From Enterobacter quasihormaechei (GTDB lineage: Bacteria; Pseudomonadota; Gammaproteobacteria; Enterobacterales; Enterobacteriaceae), in the NCBI RefSeq assembly GCF_004331385.1, contig NZ_SJON01000009.1, positions 119,081-183,080 on the forward strand: a DNA stretch of 64,000 bases, in the 5' to 3' direction. Under the pieces are notes generated by a model. The model was not told the DNA's origin. It did not search any database and saw only the letters and a program-made list of their open reading frames with translations. A program made the position numbers and the translations under genes. Below are positions 20,410-29,022 of the stretch, piece by piece (the first letter of the stretch is position 1; the number at the start of each line of letters is the position of its first letter).

Positions 20410-22119
20410 ATGAGCACTCTACTCACTGCACATTCTTTACGTGTTGATACAGCGTTTAGCACGCTCTTCGACTCTCTCTCCTTTACGTTGAAAAAAGGCG
20501 ACCGCATTGGCCTGCTGGGTGATAACGGCTGCGGAAAAAGTACGCTGCTGAAGATCCTCGACGGGACGCAGTCCCCTGCTGCCGGAACCGTTTCACTGGC
20601 GGGACATTGCCTGCTGGCGCGCGTGGAACAACATCTGCCGGAGACCCTTTATCCCCTGACCATGCTGGATGCAGTGCTGGCGCAGCTGCCGACCGCTGAG
20701 CGCGACAGTCTGCGCTGGAAGGCCGAGACGCTGCTGGCCGAAATGGGCTTTACGGCGCAGGAAACGGCGCTGCAATCCGCCACGCTGAGCGGCGGTCAGC
20801 ATACGCGTTTATTGCTGGCGAGAGCGCTGATAAACGATCCGGATCTGCTGTTACTGGACGAACCGAGCAACCACCTCGACCTGCCGACCCTGCTGTGGCT
20901 GGAGCAGTTTTTACAGCGCTGGTCCGGCAGCTTTGTGTTGGTCTCTCACGACAGACAGCTGCTGGACGCGGTAACCAACGGCAGCTGGATCCTGCGCGAT
21001 AAAACACTGCACTACTTCGCCCTTCCCTGCACTGCCGCCCGTCAGGCGCTGGAGGCGAAAGACGAAAGCGATACGCAGCGCCACAAGGCAGAGCAAAAAG
21101 AGATCGACCGCGTAACGGCCAGCGCCAAACGCCTCGCGACCTGGGGCAAGGTCTACGACAACGAAGATCTCTCCCGTAAGGCTAAGCAGATGGAAAAACA
21201 GGTCGAACGGCTGAAAGAAAACCAGACAGAACTGACGGCGGGAAGCCCGTGGACATTAACCCTGTGCGGGGACGCGCTGCGGGCCGATCGCCTGCTGGAA
21301 ATAACCGACCTCGGCGTGCCTCCGGAGCCGGGTTTGCCAGCGCTGTTTACCCTCGACAGCGCGCGGCTGAAAAGTGGGGATCGCGTGGCGATTGTGGGGC
21401 GTAACGGCTGCGGGAAATCGTCGCTGATGAAGCTTATCTGGCGTCATTTTTGCGACGAGATTGTAGACGACAGGCTTAAGCGTCATCCGCGCGTCTCGAT
21501 CGGCTACTACGACCAGACGCTGCACCAGCTGCCGGACGATGCGGCGTTGCTGGATGCGCTGGAACCTTTCGCGCCAGATCCGCAGACCCGTAAAATGGCG
21601 CTCATCAGTGCCGGCTTCCCGTGGGCGCGGCACGGGCAAAAAGTCAGTACGCTGAGCGGCGGGGAACGTTCGCGCCTGCTGTTCGTCGGCCTGACGCTTG
21701 CCCGCTATAGCCTGCTGATGCTGGATGAACCGACAAATCATCTGGATATGGAAGGCAAAGACGCGCTGGCTGTTACCCTGCAACAGTTTGAAGGCGGCGT
21801 GCTGCTGGTAAGCCATGACCGTCAACTGATCGGCCAGAGTTGTAACCGTTTCTGGCTGATTGAGGACGGCAGGCTGAGCGAATGGCACGATGCGGAGGCG
21901 GTGTTCGATCGTCTGCGCGAGGGGACCGCTCCGGTTGTCCCCGAGCCGTCGATATCAGCGCTAAACGCGCCACCTGCTGCGTCTGATGATTTGCTCGAAC
22001 GCCTGGTCGCGCTGGAAACGCTGCTGGAAGAAGATTTGGCGCGCAAGCCCAAACATCAAAAACCGCAGTTGCAGGCGCAATGGCGAAAAGAGATTGAGGT
22101 GATAGAAGCCCAACTGTAA
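20410..22119 (+). CDS. ABC-F family ATPase (ribosome-associated, function unknown)
   Basis: Soluble protein of 569 residues with two ABC cassettes and no membrane segment. Cassette one has Walker A GDNGCGKST (37-45), signature TLSGGQHTRLLLARAL and Walker B LLLLDEPSNHLD. A charged linker of about 60 residues (around 215-275, KDESDTQRHKAEQKEIDRV...) precedes cassette two, with GRNGCGKSS, TLSGGERSRLLFVGL and LLMLDEPTNHLD. A short C-terminal helix-rich tail is rich in Glu/Lys. ABC-F proteins act on ribosome E sites in translation control or antibiotic protection. It does not look like Uup, EttA, YbiT or YheS to me. The leader ORF upstream suggests translation-linked induction. Confidence 0.88.
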   Translation: MSTLLTAHSLRVDTAFSTLFDSLSFTLKKGDRIGLLGDNGCGKSTLLKILDGTQSPAAGTVSLAGHCLLARVEQHLPETLYPLTMLDAVLAQLPTAERDSLRWKAETLLAEMGFTAQETALQSATLSGGQHTRLLLARALINDPDLLLLDEPSNHLDLPTLLWLEQFLQRWSGSFVLVSHDRQLLDAVTNGSWILRDKTLHYFALPCTAARQALEAKDESDTQRHKAEQKEIDRVTASAKRLATWGKVYDNEDLSRKAKQMEKQVERLKENQTELTAGSPWTLTLCGDALRADRLLEITDLGVPPEPGLPALFTLDSARLKSGDRVAIVGRNGCGKSSLMKLIWRHFCDEIVDDRLKRHPRVSIGYYDQTLHQLPDDAALLDALEPFAPDPQTRKMALISAGFPWARHGQKVSTLSGGERSRLLFVGLTLARYSLLMLDEPTNHLDMEGKDALAVTLQQFEGGVLLVSHDRQLIGQSCNRFWLIEDGRLSEWHDAEAVFDRLREGTAPVVPEPSISALNAPPAASDDLLERLVALETLLEEDLARKPKHQKPQLQAQWRKEIEVIEAQL

Positions 22120-22125
22120 ATCTGC

Positions 22126-22155
22126 ACCCGGCGGTCGCTACGCCGGGTCTTTTTT
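22126..22155 (+). terminator. Intrinsic terminator after the ABC-F gene
   Basis: ACCCGGCG (22126-22133) pairs with CGCCGGGT (22141-22148), loop GTCGCTA, followed by CTTTTTTG. A standard rho-independent terminator 7 bp after the stop codon. Confidence 0.88.
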
Positions 22156-22327
22156 GATGTCAGTGTTTTCCCCTACTGATTATTAGAGGATCGCCGTATT
22201 CTTAATCTGAAACTGCACTAAATGATGACATTATGTTGCGGCTGCCTTGCATTACTGCGCCAAAGTATTAATCCTTAATGGGTATTACACCTGCAATGCA
22301 GATACTCATCATGAAAAGGAGAAACAC

Positions 22328-23337
22328 ATGAAGGCTGCTGTTGTCACCCAGGATCATCAGGTTAACGTTACAGAGAAAACCTTACGCGCGCTCAAGCATG
22401 GTGAAGCGCTGCTGAAGATGGAGTGCTGTGGCGTTTGCCATACCGATCTCCACGTTAAAAATGGCGATTTTGGCGACAAGACCGGGGTGATCCTCGGCCA
22501 CGAAGGGATTGGTATCGTCAAAGAAATTGGTCCGGGCGTCACCTCGCTGAAAGTAGGCGATCGTGCGAGCGTAGCGTGGTTCTTCGAAGGCTGTGGCCAC
22601 TGTGAATATTGTAATACCGGCAACGAAACCCTGTGTCGCGACGTGAAAACGCGGGTTACTCCGTTGACGGCGGCATGGCGGAAGAGTGCATCGTAACCGC
22701 GGATTACGCGGTTAAGGTCCCGGAGGGGCTGGACTCTGCTGCGGCCAGCAGCATCACCTGCGCCGGGGTCACCACCTACAAAGCGGTGAAAGTGTCCGAG
22801 ATCAAACCCGGCCAGTGGATTGCGATCTACGGTCTGGGCGGATTGGGTAACCTCGCCCTGCAATACGCGAAAAACGTCTTTAATGCAAAAGTCATCGCCA
22901 TTGATGTGAACGATGAGCAGCTTAAACTGGCTGCCAGCATGGGCGCAGACTTAACCGTGAACTCCCGTAATGAAGATGCGGCAAGAGTCATTCAGGAGAA
23001 AACCGGCGGCGCCCATGCGGCGGTGGTGACGGCGGTAGCGAAAGCGGCCTTCAACTCTGCCGTTGACGCGGTTCGCGCCGGTGGGCGCGTGGTGGCCGTT
23101 GGCCTGCCGCCGGAAGCGATGAGCCTGGATATTCCTCGTCTGGTGCTGGATGGTATTCAGGTGGTGGGCTCCCTGGTGGGTACCCGTCAGGATCTGCTTG
23201 AAGCCTTCCAGTTTGCCGCGGAAGGTAAGGTGGTTCCGAAAGTCACGATGCGCCCGCTGGAAGATATCAACGCCATCTTCAAAGAGATGGAACAGGGCCA
23301 GATCCGTGGCCGTATGGTGATTGATTTACGTTCTTAA
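22328..23337 (+). pseudogene. adhP: Alcohol dehydrogenase AdhP, disrupted by a one-base frameshift
   Basis: Zinc-dependent ethanol-preferring alcohol dehydrogenase. The reading frame is split: codons up to NETLCRDVK are in one frame (start 22328, RBS AAAAGGAGAAACAC) and the rest, from [13 protein letters not shown] on, is in the next. The break falls at an AAAA run (22646-22649); one extra A would restore a normal protein of about 336 residues. Everything else is intact: catalytic zinc site ([16 protein letters not shown]), structural zinc cysteines ([15 protein letters not shown]), and NAD fold GLGGLG. A recent mutation or a homopolymer sequencing error are both possible; the lack of other damage favours a very recent event or an error. 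Confidence 0.85.
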
Positions 23338-23346
23338 ACAGCGGTT

Positions 23347-23374
23347 GCCGGGTGGCGGCTTTGCCCTGCCCGGC
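23347..23374. repeat. REP element between convergent adhP and rrf2 genes
   Basis: GCCGGGTGGCGGCTTTGCCC followed by TGCCCGGC, the enterobacterial REP core also seen at 45416 and 63937. It lies in the 40-bp gap between two converging genes, a usual REP location. Confidence 0.75.
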
Positions 23375-23377
23375 CTT

Positions 23378-23887
23378 TCACGTGGATGAACGCCGATCGG
23401 AAATCCATTCCTGAACTTCAATCTGGAACGTGTCCGGCGCTTTTCGGTACATTTTTCGCGCCAGGTCGAGGATAGTATGGCGCCCTAACTCCTCTTCCAT
23501 CCGCTGCTGAGCGCTGTCCATAACTGACCGCACTCCGCACGGGCCGTCGCACACCCAGGCCGGTGGCGTTTCATCAAACACCGCCAGGCGTTGTCGCACT
23601 TCCCGACACTCAAACATATTTTTCTCGCCGTCGATGGCATGCGCCACGTCCAGCACGGTAATCAACTCAGCCGGACGCGCCAGCCGGAACCCGCCCCCTT
23701 TGCCTTCGGTGCTGATAACCAGCCCCGCGCGGGACAATCGGGTGAAGATCTTTCCAAGATAGTCGTACGGCACGCCCTGCAAGGCCGCCATCTCCCGGAC
23801 GCTCATCTCACGCTCATTACCTTTAGCATCCACCATACACATCAGGCTGTGAATGCCATATTCCACACCAGAACTGTAAAACGCCAT
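23378..23887 (-). CDS. Rrf2-family transcriptional regulator with three conserved-type cysteines
   Basis: A 169-residue regulator. The winged helix spans residues 1-80, with EMSVREMAALQGVPYDYLGKIFTRL and GKGGGFRLARPAELI, the diagnostic Rrf2 wing. Three cysteines, C94, C113 and C117 (FECREVRQ, WVCDGPCGV), lie where IscR/NsrR bind an iron-sulfur cluster, but the spacing (18 then 3) differs from IscR and NsrR. Divergent from a flavoprotein gene whose promoter carries a matching palindrome, so it probably represses that gene. The signal may be redox, nitric oxide or iron-sulfur status. Confidence 0.87.
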   Translation of the reverse strand: MAFYSSGVEYGIHSLMCMVDAKGNEREMSVREMAALQGVPYDYLGKIFTRLSRAGLVISTEGKGGGFRLARPAELITVLDVAHAIDGEKNMFECREVRQRLAVFDETPPAWVCDGPCGVRSVMDSAQQRMEEELGRHTILDLARKMYRKAPDTFQIEVQEWISDRRSST

Positions 23888-23943
23888 GGCTTACTCCGGG
23901 TTATCGTTCGCTGCATTATAACGATTTTTAACTCAGAAAAAAG

Positions 23944-23991
23944 TTGTCGCAGTTAACTCCGACAAGTATAGTGGCAGTTATGTCAGACATA
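23944..23991 (+). promoter_or_regulatory. Promoter and overlapping operators of the NDH-2-like gene
   Basis: A -35 TTGTCG (23944-23949) and -10 TATAGT (23967-23972) are 17 bp apart. A 22-bp inverted repeat, TTGTCGCAGTT with AACTCCGACAA, covers 23944-23965 with one mismatched pair. A second palindrome, TATGTC-A-GACATA, lies at 23979-23991. Binding there would block RNA polymerase. The Rrf2 protein encoded divergently is the natural candidate. Confidence 0.7.
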
Positions 23992-24017
23992 CGGCCTGAC
24001 GATCAAAAGGATCGAGT

Positions 24018-25220
24018 ATGAAAAAGCAGATTTTAATTGTGGGTAGTGGGTTTTCCGGCATGTGGGCTGCGGTCAGCGCCGCGCGTCTTTCTGCTCTGGC
24101 GGGTAACAACAGCCTTAACATTGCTGTGCTGGCCCCCGTCCCGGAACTGCGCGTTCGCCCCCGCTTTTATGAGGAAAATGTATCAACGATGGTCGCGCCG
24201 CTGACCGATCTGTTTGCTGAGCTGGATATTGCGTTTATTTCAGGTGAAGCACAACACATTGATACAAAATCAAAAACCGTTTTTTATCGCGATTCAAACG
24301 GCGCCACAGCTGAAGTCTCCTACGAACGCCTGATCCTCGCAACCGGTAGCCAGACTAAGCGTCCCCCGATTGCCGGCCTGGCGGAATACGCCTTCGATAT
24401 CGACCAGCTTGAATCCGCCAGGCTGCTCGAGCAACACCTGGACGCCCTGGCTACACGCCCTTCCTCCCCGGAGCGTAACACCGTGGTAGTGTGCGGCGGC
24501 GGTTTTACCGGCATTGAGCTGGCAACGGAACTCCCAGCCCGACTCCGCACTCGTTTTGGTGCTGATACAGAGACCAAAGTAATCGTAGTTGAAAGAGGTG
24601 CAACCCTTGGCGGACGTTACAGCGAGGCGCTGCGTAACACAATTGAAGAAGCCAGCAACGCGCTGGGGGTTGAATGGCGTTTAAACAGTGAAATTGAAGC
24701 CATTGATGCCTGCGGCGTGACGCTCAAAAACGGAGAGCGCATTGCCAGCGCTACCGTGGTATGGACGGCAGGTGTCGAAGCGAACCCCCTCAGCCAGCAC
24801 GTTACCGGGGAACGCGACTCGCAGGGACGTCTGAAAGTCACCGACACGTTGCAGGTGCCTGCGCATCCGGAAGTTTACGCGACGGGTGATATGGCGCACG
24901 CTAAAACAGACGACGTGGGCAACACGGCGCTCATGACCTGCCAGCACGCGATCCAGCTGGGAAAATTCGCCGGACATAACGCCGCCGCCAGCCTGTTAAA
25001 TCTGGCGCCGTACCCTTACCGTCAGGTGAATTACGTTACCTGTCTGGATCTGGGTGGCTGGGGCGCGGTGTATACCGAGGGGTGGGAACAGCGTGTTAAA
25101 TCCGTGCGCGATGAGGGCAAGAAAATCAAAGTGGCCATCACCAACGAACTGATTTACCCGCCAGCAGCAGACAGAGCGGTCGCATTTGCCGCCGCTGACC
25201 CGCTGGCGACATTTGTGTAG
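24018..25220 (+). CDS. NAD(P)/FAD-dependent oxidoreductase, NDH-2-like
   Basis: A 400-residue flavoprotein with two Rossmann motifs: an FAD site at the N-terminus (ILIVGSGFSGMWAA) and an NAD(P) site near 158 (VVVCGGGFTGIELATEL), plus the late FAD motif VYATGDMAHA near 290. It resembles type II NADH dehydrogenases and related NADH:quinone or disulfide reductases. It lacks the redox cysteine pair of disulfide reductases. The gene has its own promoter with palindromes and a divergent Rrf2 gene, which suggests induction under redox or nitrosative stress. The electron acceptor is unknown. Confidence 0.82.
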   Translation: MKKQILIVGSGFSGMWAAVSAARLSALAGNNSLNIAVLAPVPELRVRPRFYEENVSTMVAPLTDLFAELDIAFISGEAQHIDTKSKTVFYRDSNGATAEVSYERLILATGSQTKRPPIAGLAEYAFDIDQLESARLLEQHLDALATRPSSPERNTVVVCGGGFTGIELATELPARLRTRFGADTETKVIVVERGATLGGRYSEALRNTIEEASNALGVEWRLNSEIEAIDACGVTLKNGERIASATVVWTAGVEANPLSQHVTGERDSQGRLKVTDTLQVPAHPEVYATGDMAHAKTDDVGNTALMTCQHAIQLGKFAGHNAAASLLNLAPYPYRQVNYVTCLDLGGWGAVYTEGWEQRVKSVRDEGKKIKVAITNELIYPPAADRAVAFAAADPLATFV

Positions 25221-25260
25221 TTCACGCTTACGTGCCGCGACCTGCGGGCAACGTGTGAAA

Positions 25261-26436
25261 TCAGGCCAATGCCCCCGCGTTGGCCTGACGCTTTTTAGCG
25301 CACCGGTGGCCATACAGCAGCAGTGAGGTCATCGCGGAGAAGGATAAGATCGCTGCCGGGAGCGTGACATAACTCCAGCTAAAGCCAAGGGTAATCATCA
25401 TTCCACCAAAACAGGCGCCAATCGCGCTGCCGAGATTGAACGCCATTTGCCCGCCTGCGGCCCCCAGCATCTCGCCTCCCTTCGCATTTTGCAGCAGCAG
25501 AATTTGCAGCGGCGCAGAGAGCGCAAACAGCCCGGCGCAGCAGACAAATCCCATCACCAGGGAGGCCGTTTTCAGTTCTCCAAACGCAAACAGTAACAGC
25601 AGCGAAGCCACAATCACCAGGTCGGTGGTGGCGGCAATACGCAATGGACTAAATCGCGCCGATAGCTTACCGCTGAGCAGATTGCCCAGCACCATACCCA
25701 GCCCCATCAGCATCATGATCGCGGTCATGACGCCCTCGGAGAAGCCTGACACGTTGACCATAAACGGCTTCACGAAGCTAAACCAGGCAAACACCCCGGC
25801 GTTACCAAACATCGTTGCGGCAAATATCAGCCACGGTTCAGGCTTCTTCAGAAAGTGGAATTGCTCTGCCAGGCGAGTGGTGGAATTGTCATAGAGAGAG
25901 GGAACCCAGAGCAGGACAGACAGGATCACCAGGGCGTCAAACACCGCAATTAAAAAGAAGGTGTAACGCCAGTTAAATTCATGTCCCAGCCACGTCCCGA
26001 GCGGAACGCCAAGCAAATTGGCAACGGTCATCCCGGCTATCATCCCGGCCACAGCGACCGTTACTTTTCCCGGCGGTGCAATTTTTGACAGGATGATCGC
26101 CCCCACACCGAAAATCGCGCCATGCGGGAAACCAGAGATCAACCGCCCCGCCGCCAGCCCTACGTACGAGTCAGAGAAAGTAAAGAGCGCATTACCGACG
26201 ACGCACATCGCCACCAGAAACAGCAGCGTGGTTTTCAGCGAGAATTTGCTGGAGAACAGCGCCACAATCGGCGCGCCGATCACCACGCCAAAAGCATAAA
26301 AGGAAATCATATTCCCGGCGGAGGGAATCGAAATGCCCGTGTCATGAGCCAGTTCTGTCAGCACGCCCATGATGCCAAATTCAGCCATCCCCAGGCCAAA
26401 GGTAGCCAGTGCTAACGAAAAAATTGTTTTTTTCAT
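25261..26436 (-). CDS. araJ: MFS transporter AraJ
   Basis: A 391-residue major facilitator with about 12 membrane segments, very close in pattern to E. coli AraJ (FGLGMAEFGIMGVLTELAHD, GRLISGFPHGAIFGVGAI, APLQILLLQNAKGGEMLGAAGGQ). AraJ belongs to the drug:H+ antiporter group; its substrate is not settled and it is not needed for arabinose uptake. No ara genes or AraC-like site are visible here, so regulation is unknown. It converges with the flavoprotein gene, 40 bp apart. Confidence 0.85.
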   Translation of the reverse strand: MKKTIFSLALATFGLGMAEFGIMGVLTELAHDTGISIPSAGNMISFYAFGVVIGAPIVALFSSKFSLKTTLLFLVAMCVVGNALFTFSDSYVGLAAGRLISGFPHGAIFGVGAIILSKIAPPGKVTVAVAGMIAGMTVANLLGVPLGTWLGHEFNWRYTFFLIAVFDALVILSVLLWVPSLYDNSTTRLAEQFHFLKKPEPWLIFAATMFGNAGVFAWFSFVKPFMVNVSGFSEGVMTAIMMLMGLGMVLGNLLSGKLSARFSPLRIAATTDLVIVASLLLLFAFGELKTASLVMGFVCCAGLFALSAPLQILLLQNAKGGEMLGAAGGQMAFNLGSAIGACFGGMMITLGFSWSYVTLPAAILSFSAMTSLLLYGHRCAKKRQANAGALA

Positions 26437-26597
26437 ACCGCGACCACTGTTGAAAAATATGCAGCGAGCATTATTGAATAAACTTGTATGGTGAACCAGT
26501 TCAAATCAGCTTTCTGACACATTAATCCATTCATTCAGGTCGATTACACTCTTAGTACGGCCTCGAATCCGCGACCGCACACAAAGGGAAACCCACC

Positions 26598-27416
26598 ATG
26601 GTCAGTAAGAAGAAAACCCGTATTGATGATGATGTCGCTAAAAATGCGCCACTCAAAACCAAAGCGTATGAGCAAGAACTTCGCCGCCTCCATGTTGAAC
26701 TGGTTAAGCTCCAGCTATGGGTGGTCGCCAAAGGGTTAAAGGTCTGTATTGTTTTTGAAGGACGGGACGGCGCCGGTAAAGGCGGCACCATCAAAGCCAT
26801 CACCGAGCGCGTCAGCCCTCGGGTTTTCCGCGTCGTTGCGCTACCGGCCCCTACCGATAAAGAGAAAAGTCAGCTCTATTTTCAGCGTTACGTATCCCAT
26901 CTGCCCTCTGCCGGTGAAATCGTGATTTTCGACCGCAGCTGGTACAACCGCGCAGGCGTGGAAAAGGTAATGGGTTTCTGTACCGAAGAGCAGGTCGAAA
27001 AATTTCTTGATGGAACACCGGTGATGGAAAAAGCGATGGTCGATGCCGGGATCATTTTGCTGAAATACTGGCTTGAGGTCACGCCAAAAGAGCAGGAGCG
27101 CCGCCTGCGCGACCGCATTAACGACGGTCGCAAGATCTGGAAGTTGTCTCCAATGGACATTAAATCTTTCAACTTATGGGATGAATATACCCTCGCACGC
27201 GACGCCATGTTTAAAGCGACCGACACCGCCTGGGCGCCGTGGTTTGTGGCGCGTTCAGAAGACAAAAAAAGGGTGCGGCTGAATATTATTTCGCATCTGC
27301 TTTCGCAGATCCCTTATAAAGACGTTCACGTCGACAAGGTGGATTTACCGAAACGAAAAATCGGCAAAGTGAAGCCAACAAAATATCCCTTCCGGTATAT
27401 TGCAGAGCGGTTTTGA
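26598..27416 (+). CDS. ppk2: Polyphosphate kinase 2 (PPK2)
   Basis: A 272-residue P-loop kinase that transfers phosphate between polyphosphate and nucleotides. Walker A is FEGRDGAGKGG (53-63), Walker B is VIFDRSWYNRAG (109-120), and the lid is RLRDRINDGRKIWKLSPMD. These are PPK2 signatures, in a single-domain version. Class assignment (ADP or AMP as acceptor) cannot be made from the motifs alone. It stands alone, with a REP-like element before the converging fdnI gene. Confidence 0.92.
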   Translation: MVSKKKTRIDDDVAKNAPLKTKAYEQELRRLHVELVKLQLWVVAKGLKVCIVFEGRDGAGKGGTIKAITERVSPRVFRVVALPAPTDKEKSQLYFQRYVSHLPSAGEIVIFDRSWYNRAGVEKVMGFCTEEQVEKFLDGTPVMEKAMVDAGIILLKYWLEVTPKEQERRLRDRINDGRKIWKLSPMDIKSFNLWDEYTLARDAMFKATDTAWAPWFVARSEDKKRVRLNIISHLLSQIPYKDVHVDKVDLPKRKIGKVKPTKYPFRYIAERF

Positions 27417-27428
27417 TATCGAGAAGTA

Positions 27429-27475
27429 GGCCCGCGCAAGCGCAGCGCCGCCGGGCAAAGCCGACGGCGCAGGGC
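27429..27475. repeat. REP-like palindrome between ppk2 and fdnI
   Basis: GGCCCG...GCCGGGC inverted repeat (27429-27456), followed by a second related arm (GCCGACGGCGC..GGGC, 27461-27475) in the 61-bp gap between converging genes. Composition and position fit a REP/BIME element. Confidence 0.6.
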
Positions 27476-27477
27476 AT

Positions 27478-28134
27478 TTACTTCATCCCTTCTGAACTCT
27501 CTTTTTGCGCTTCAAGACGCTCAACGTCCCGGTACCAGCGCGGGTGGTGCTTCTGCGCCCAGCGGCGGCTCACCTTCCCTTCAATCATGCCTTTAATTGA
27601 ACCTTTTACCCAGAATGCCATATACATATGGATTAGGATGGCATGGATCAAAATAATGGCTGACGTCGCGTGGATCAGCAGTGCATAGCGCACCACCTGA
27701 ATCGGGAAATAGTGCGCAAAATACGGTCGCCAGATGATCACTCCGGTCACCAGCAGCACAAAAATCATGCTCATGATGGTCCAGAACATCATCTTCTGCC
27801 CGGCGTTGTATTTGCCTACCTTCGCGACCTTATGCTCGTTGCCTTTCAGCACCTCAACAATCCCTTTAATCCAGGGAATATCCTGCTTGTCAGGGATGTT
27901 GTGATGAACGAAACGCACGAACATAAACATCAGCACCACGAAAATCAGCACGCCGAAGAACGGATGCAGAATGCGCCCCATTTGCGGCGTCCCGAAGGTT
28001 TCCGTAAGCCACTGTAGCGTCGGGAAAAAGAACGAAATGCCGGATACCGCCACCAGGAAGAAGCAGATCACCACCGTCCAGTGACAGGCGCGATCGACAA
28101 ACTTTGTGCGCACTATCATTTTCGACTTACTCAT
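27478..28134 (-). CDS. fdnI: Formate dehydrogenase-N gamma subunit, cytochrome b556 (FdnI)
   Basis: Membrane subunit that takes electrons from FdnH and reduces menaquinone at the cytoplasmic side. From the ATG at 28134 it is 218 residues; a 16-codon longer frame exists but would run deeper into fdnH. Four membrane segments and the heme histidines are visible (RACHWTVV near 18, GRILHPFFG near 57, [22 protein letters not shown] with three histidines). Overlaps fdnH by 8 bp. Confidence 0.96.
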   Translation of the reverse strand: MSKSKMIVRTKFVDRACHWTVVICFFLVAVSGISFFFPTLQWLTETFGTPQMGRILHPFFGVLIFVVLMFMFVRFVHHNIPDKQDIPWIKGIVEVLKGNEHKVAKVGKYNAGQKMMFWTIMSMIFVLLVTGVIIWRPYFAHYFPIQVVRYALLIHATSAIILIHAILIHMYMAFWVKGSIKGMIEGKVSRRWAQKHHPRWYRDVERLEAQKESSEGMK

Positions 28135-29011
28135 GATGCTCCTCCTCGTCGTCATCCACCTCTTTATTCGGCCCGATACCAATGTAGTGATAAATCAGCC
28201 CGGCAAAGGTGGCGATAAAGCCCGCCGCAGAGAGCGGTTTAAGCGCCCCTTTCCAGAGGTTGATTGAGGTATCGATCGCCGGATCTTTCGGCAGATTGTG
28301 ATACAGCTCCGGCTGGTCATTGTGGTGCAGAACATACATGACGTGCGTACCGCCCACGCCCTGCGGGTTATAAATCCCTGCCTTGTCATAGCCGCGCGCT
28401 TTGAGCTTATCCACCCGCTGCTGCGCCACTTCCAGCATCTCTTTTTTGGTGCCGAAGTGGATCGCCCCGGTCGGACAGGTCTTCACGCACGCAGGCTCCT
28501 GGCCGACGCTGACGCGATCGACGCACAGCGTGCATTTGTATACCCGGTTATCCTCTTTATTGAGGCGCGGGATATTAAACGGACAGCCCGCGATGCAGTA
28601 GCCGCAGCCAATGCAGTTGTCCTGCTGGAAGTCGACGATGCCGTTGGCATACTGAATAATGGCGCCAGCAGACGGGCACGCCTTCAGGCAGCCCGGATCT
28701 TCACAGTGCATACAGCCGTCTTTGCGGATTAGCCACTCCAGCTTGCCGTTCTGGTCGGTTTCGCTAAAGCGCATCACCGTCCAGGACTTGGCGCTCAGGT
28801 CAGCCGGGTTATCGTAAACCCCGACGCAGTGCCCTACCTCGTCGCGGATATCGTTCCACTCCGAGCAGGCCACCTGGCAGGCTTTACAGCCCACGCAGGA
28901 GGAGACATCAATCAGCTTGGCGACTTCTGCCTTGTAGTCCCGCGCACGAGGCGCGGGGGTTATCGGGTTGGTCGCGGAGCGTTTAATAATGTCTTGTGTT
29001 TCCATCGCCAT
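28127..29011 (-). CDS. fdnH: Formate dehydrogenase-N iron-sulfur subunit (FdnH)
   Basis: Periplasmic electron-transfer subunit of 294 residues, the E. coli FdnH length. Four 4Fe-4S clusters are encoded by [38 protein letters not shown] and [21 protein letters not shown]. One C-terminal membrane helix ([19 protein letters not shown], near 258-276) anchors it, followed by an acidic tail. It lies 11 bp after fdnG and overlaps fdnI. Confidence 0.97.
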   Translation of the reverse strand: MAMETQDIIKRSATNPITPAPRARDYKAEVAKLIDVSSCVGCKACQVACSEWNDIRDEVGHCVGVYDNPADLSAKSWTVMRFSETDQNGKLEWLIRKDGCMHCEDPGCLKACPSAGAIIQYANGIVDFQQDNCIGCGYCIAGCPFNIPRLNKEDNRVYKCTLCVDRVSVGQEPACVKTCPTGAIHFGTKKEMLEVAQQRVDKLKARGYDKAGIYNPQGVGGTHVMYVLHHNDQPELYHNLPKDPAIDTSINLWKGALKPLSAAGFIATFAGLIYHYIGIGPNKEVDDDEEEHHE

Positions 29012-29022
29012 TTAATCGCTCC

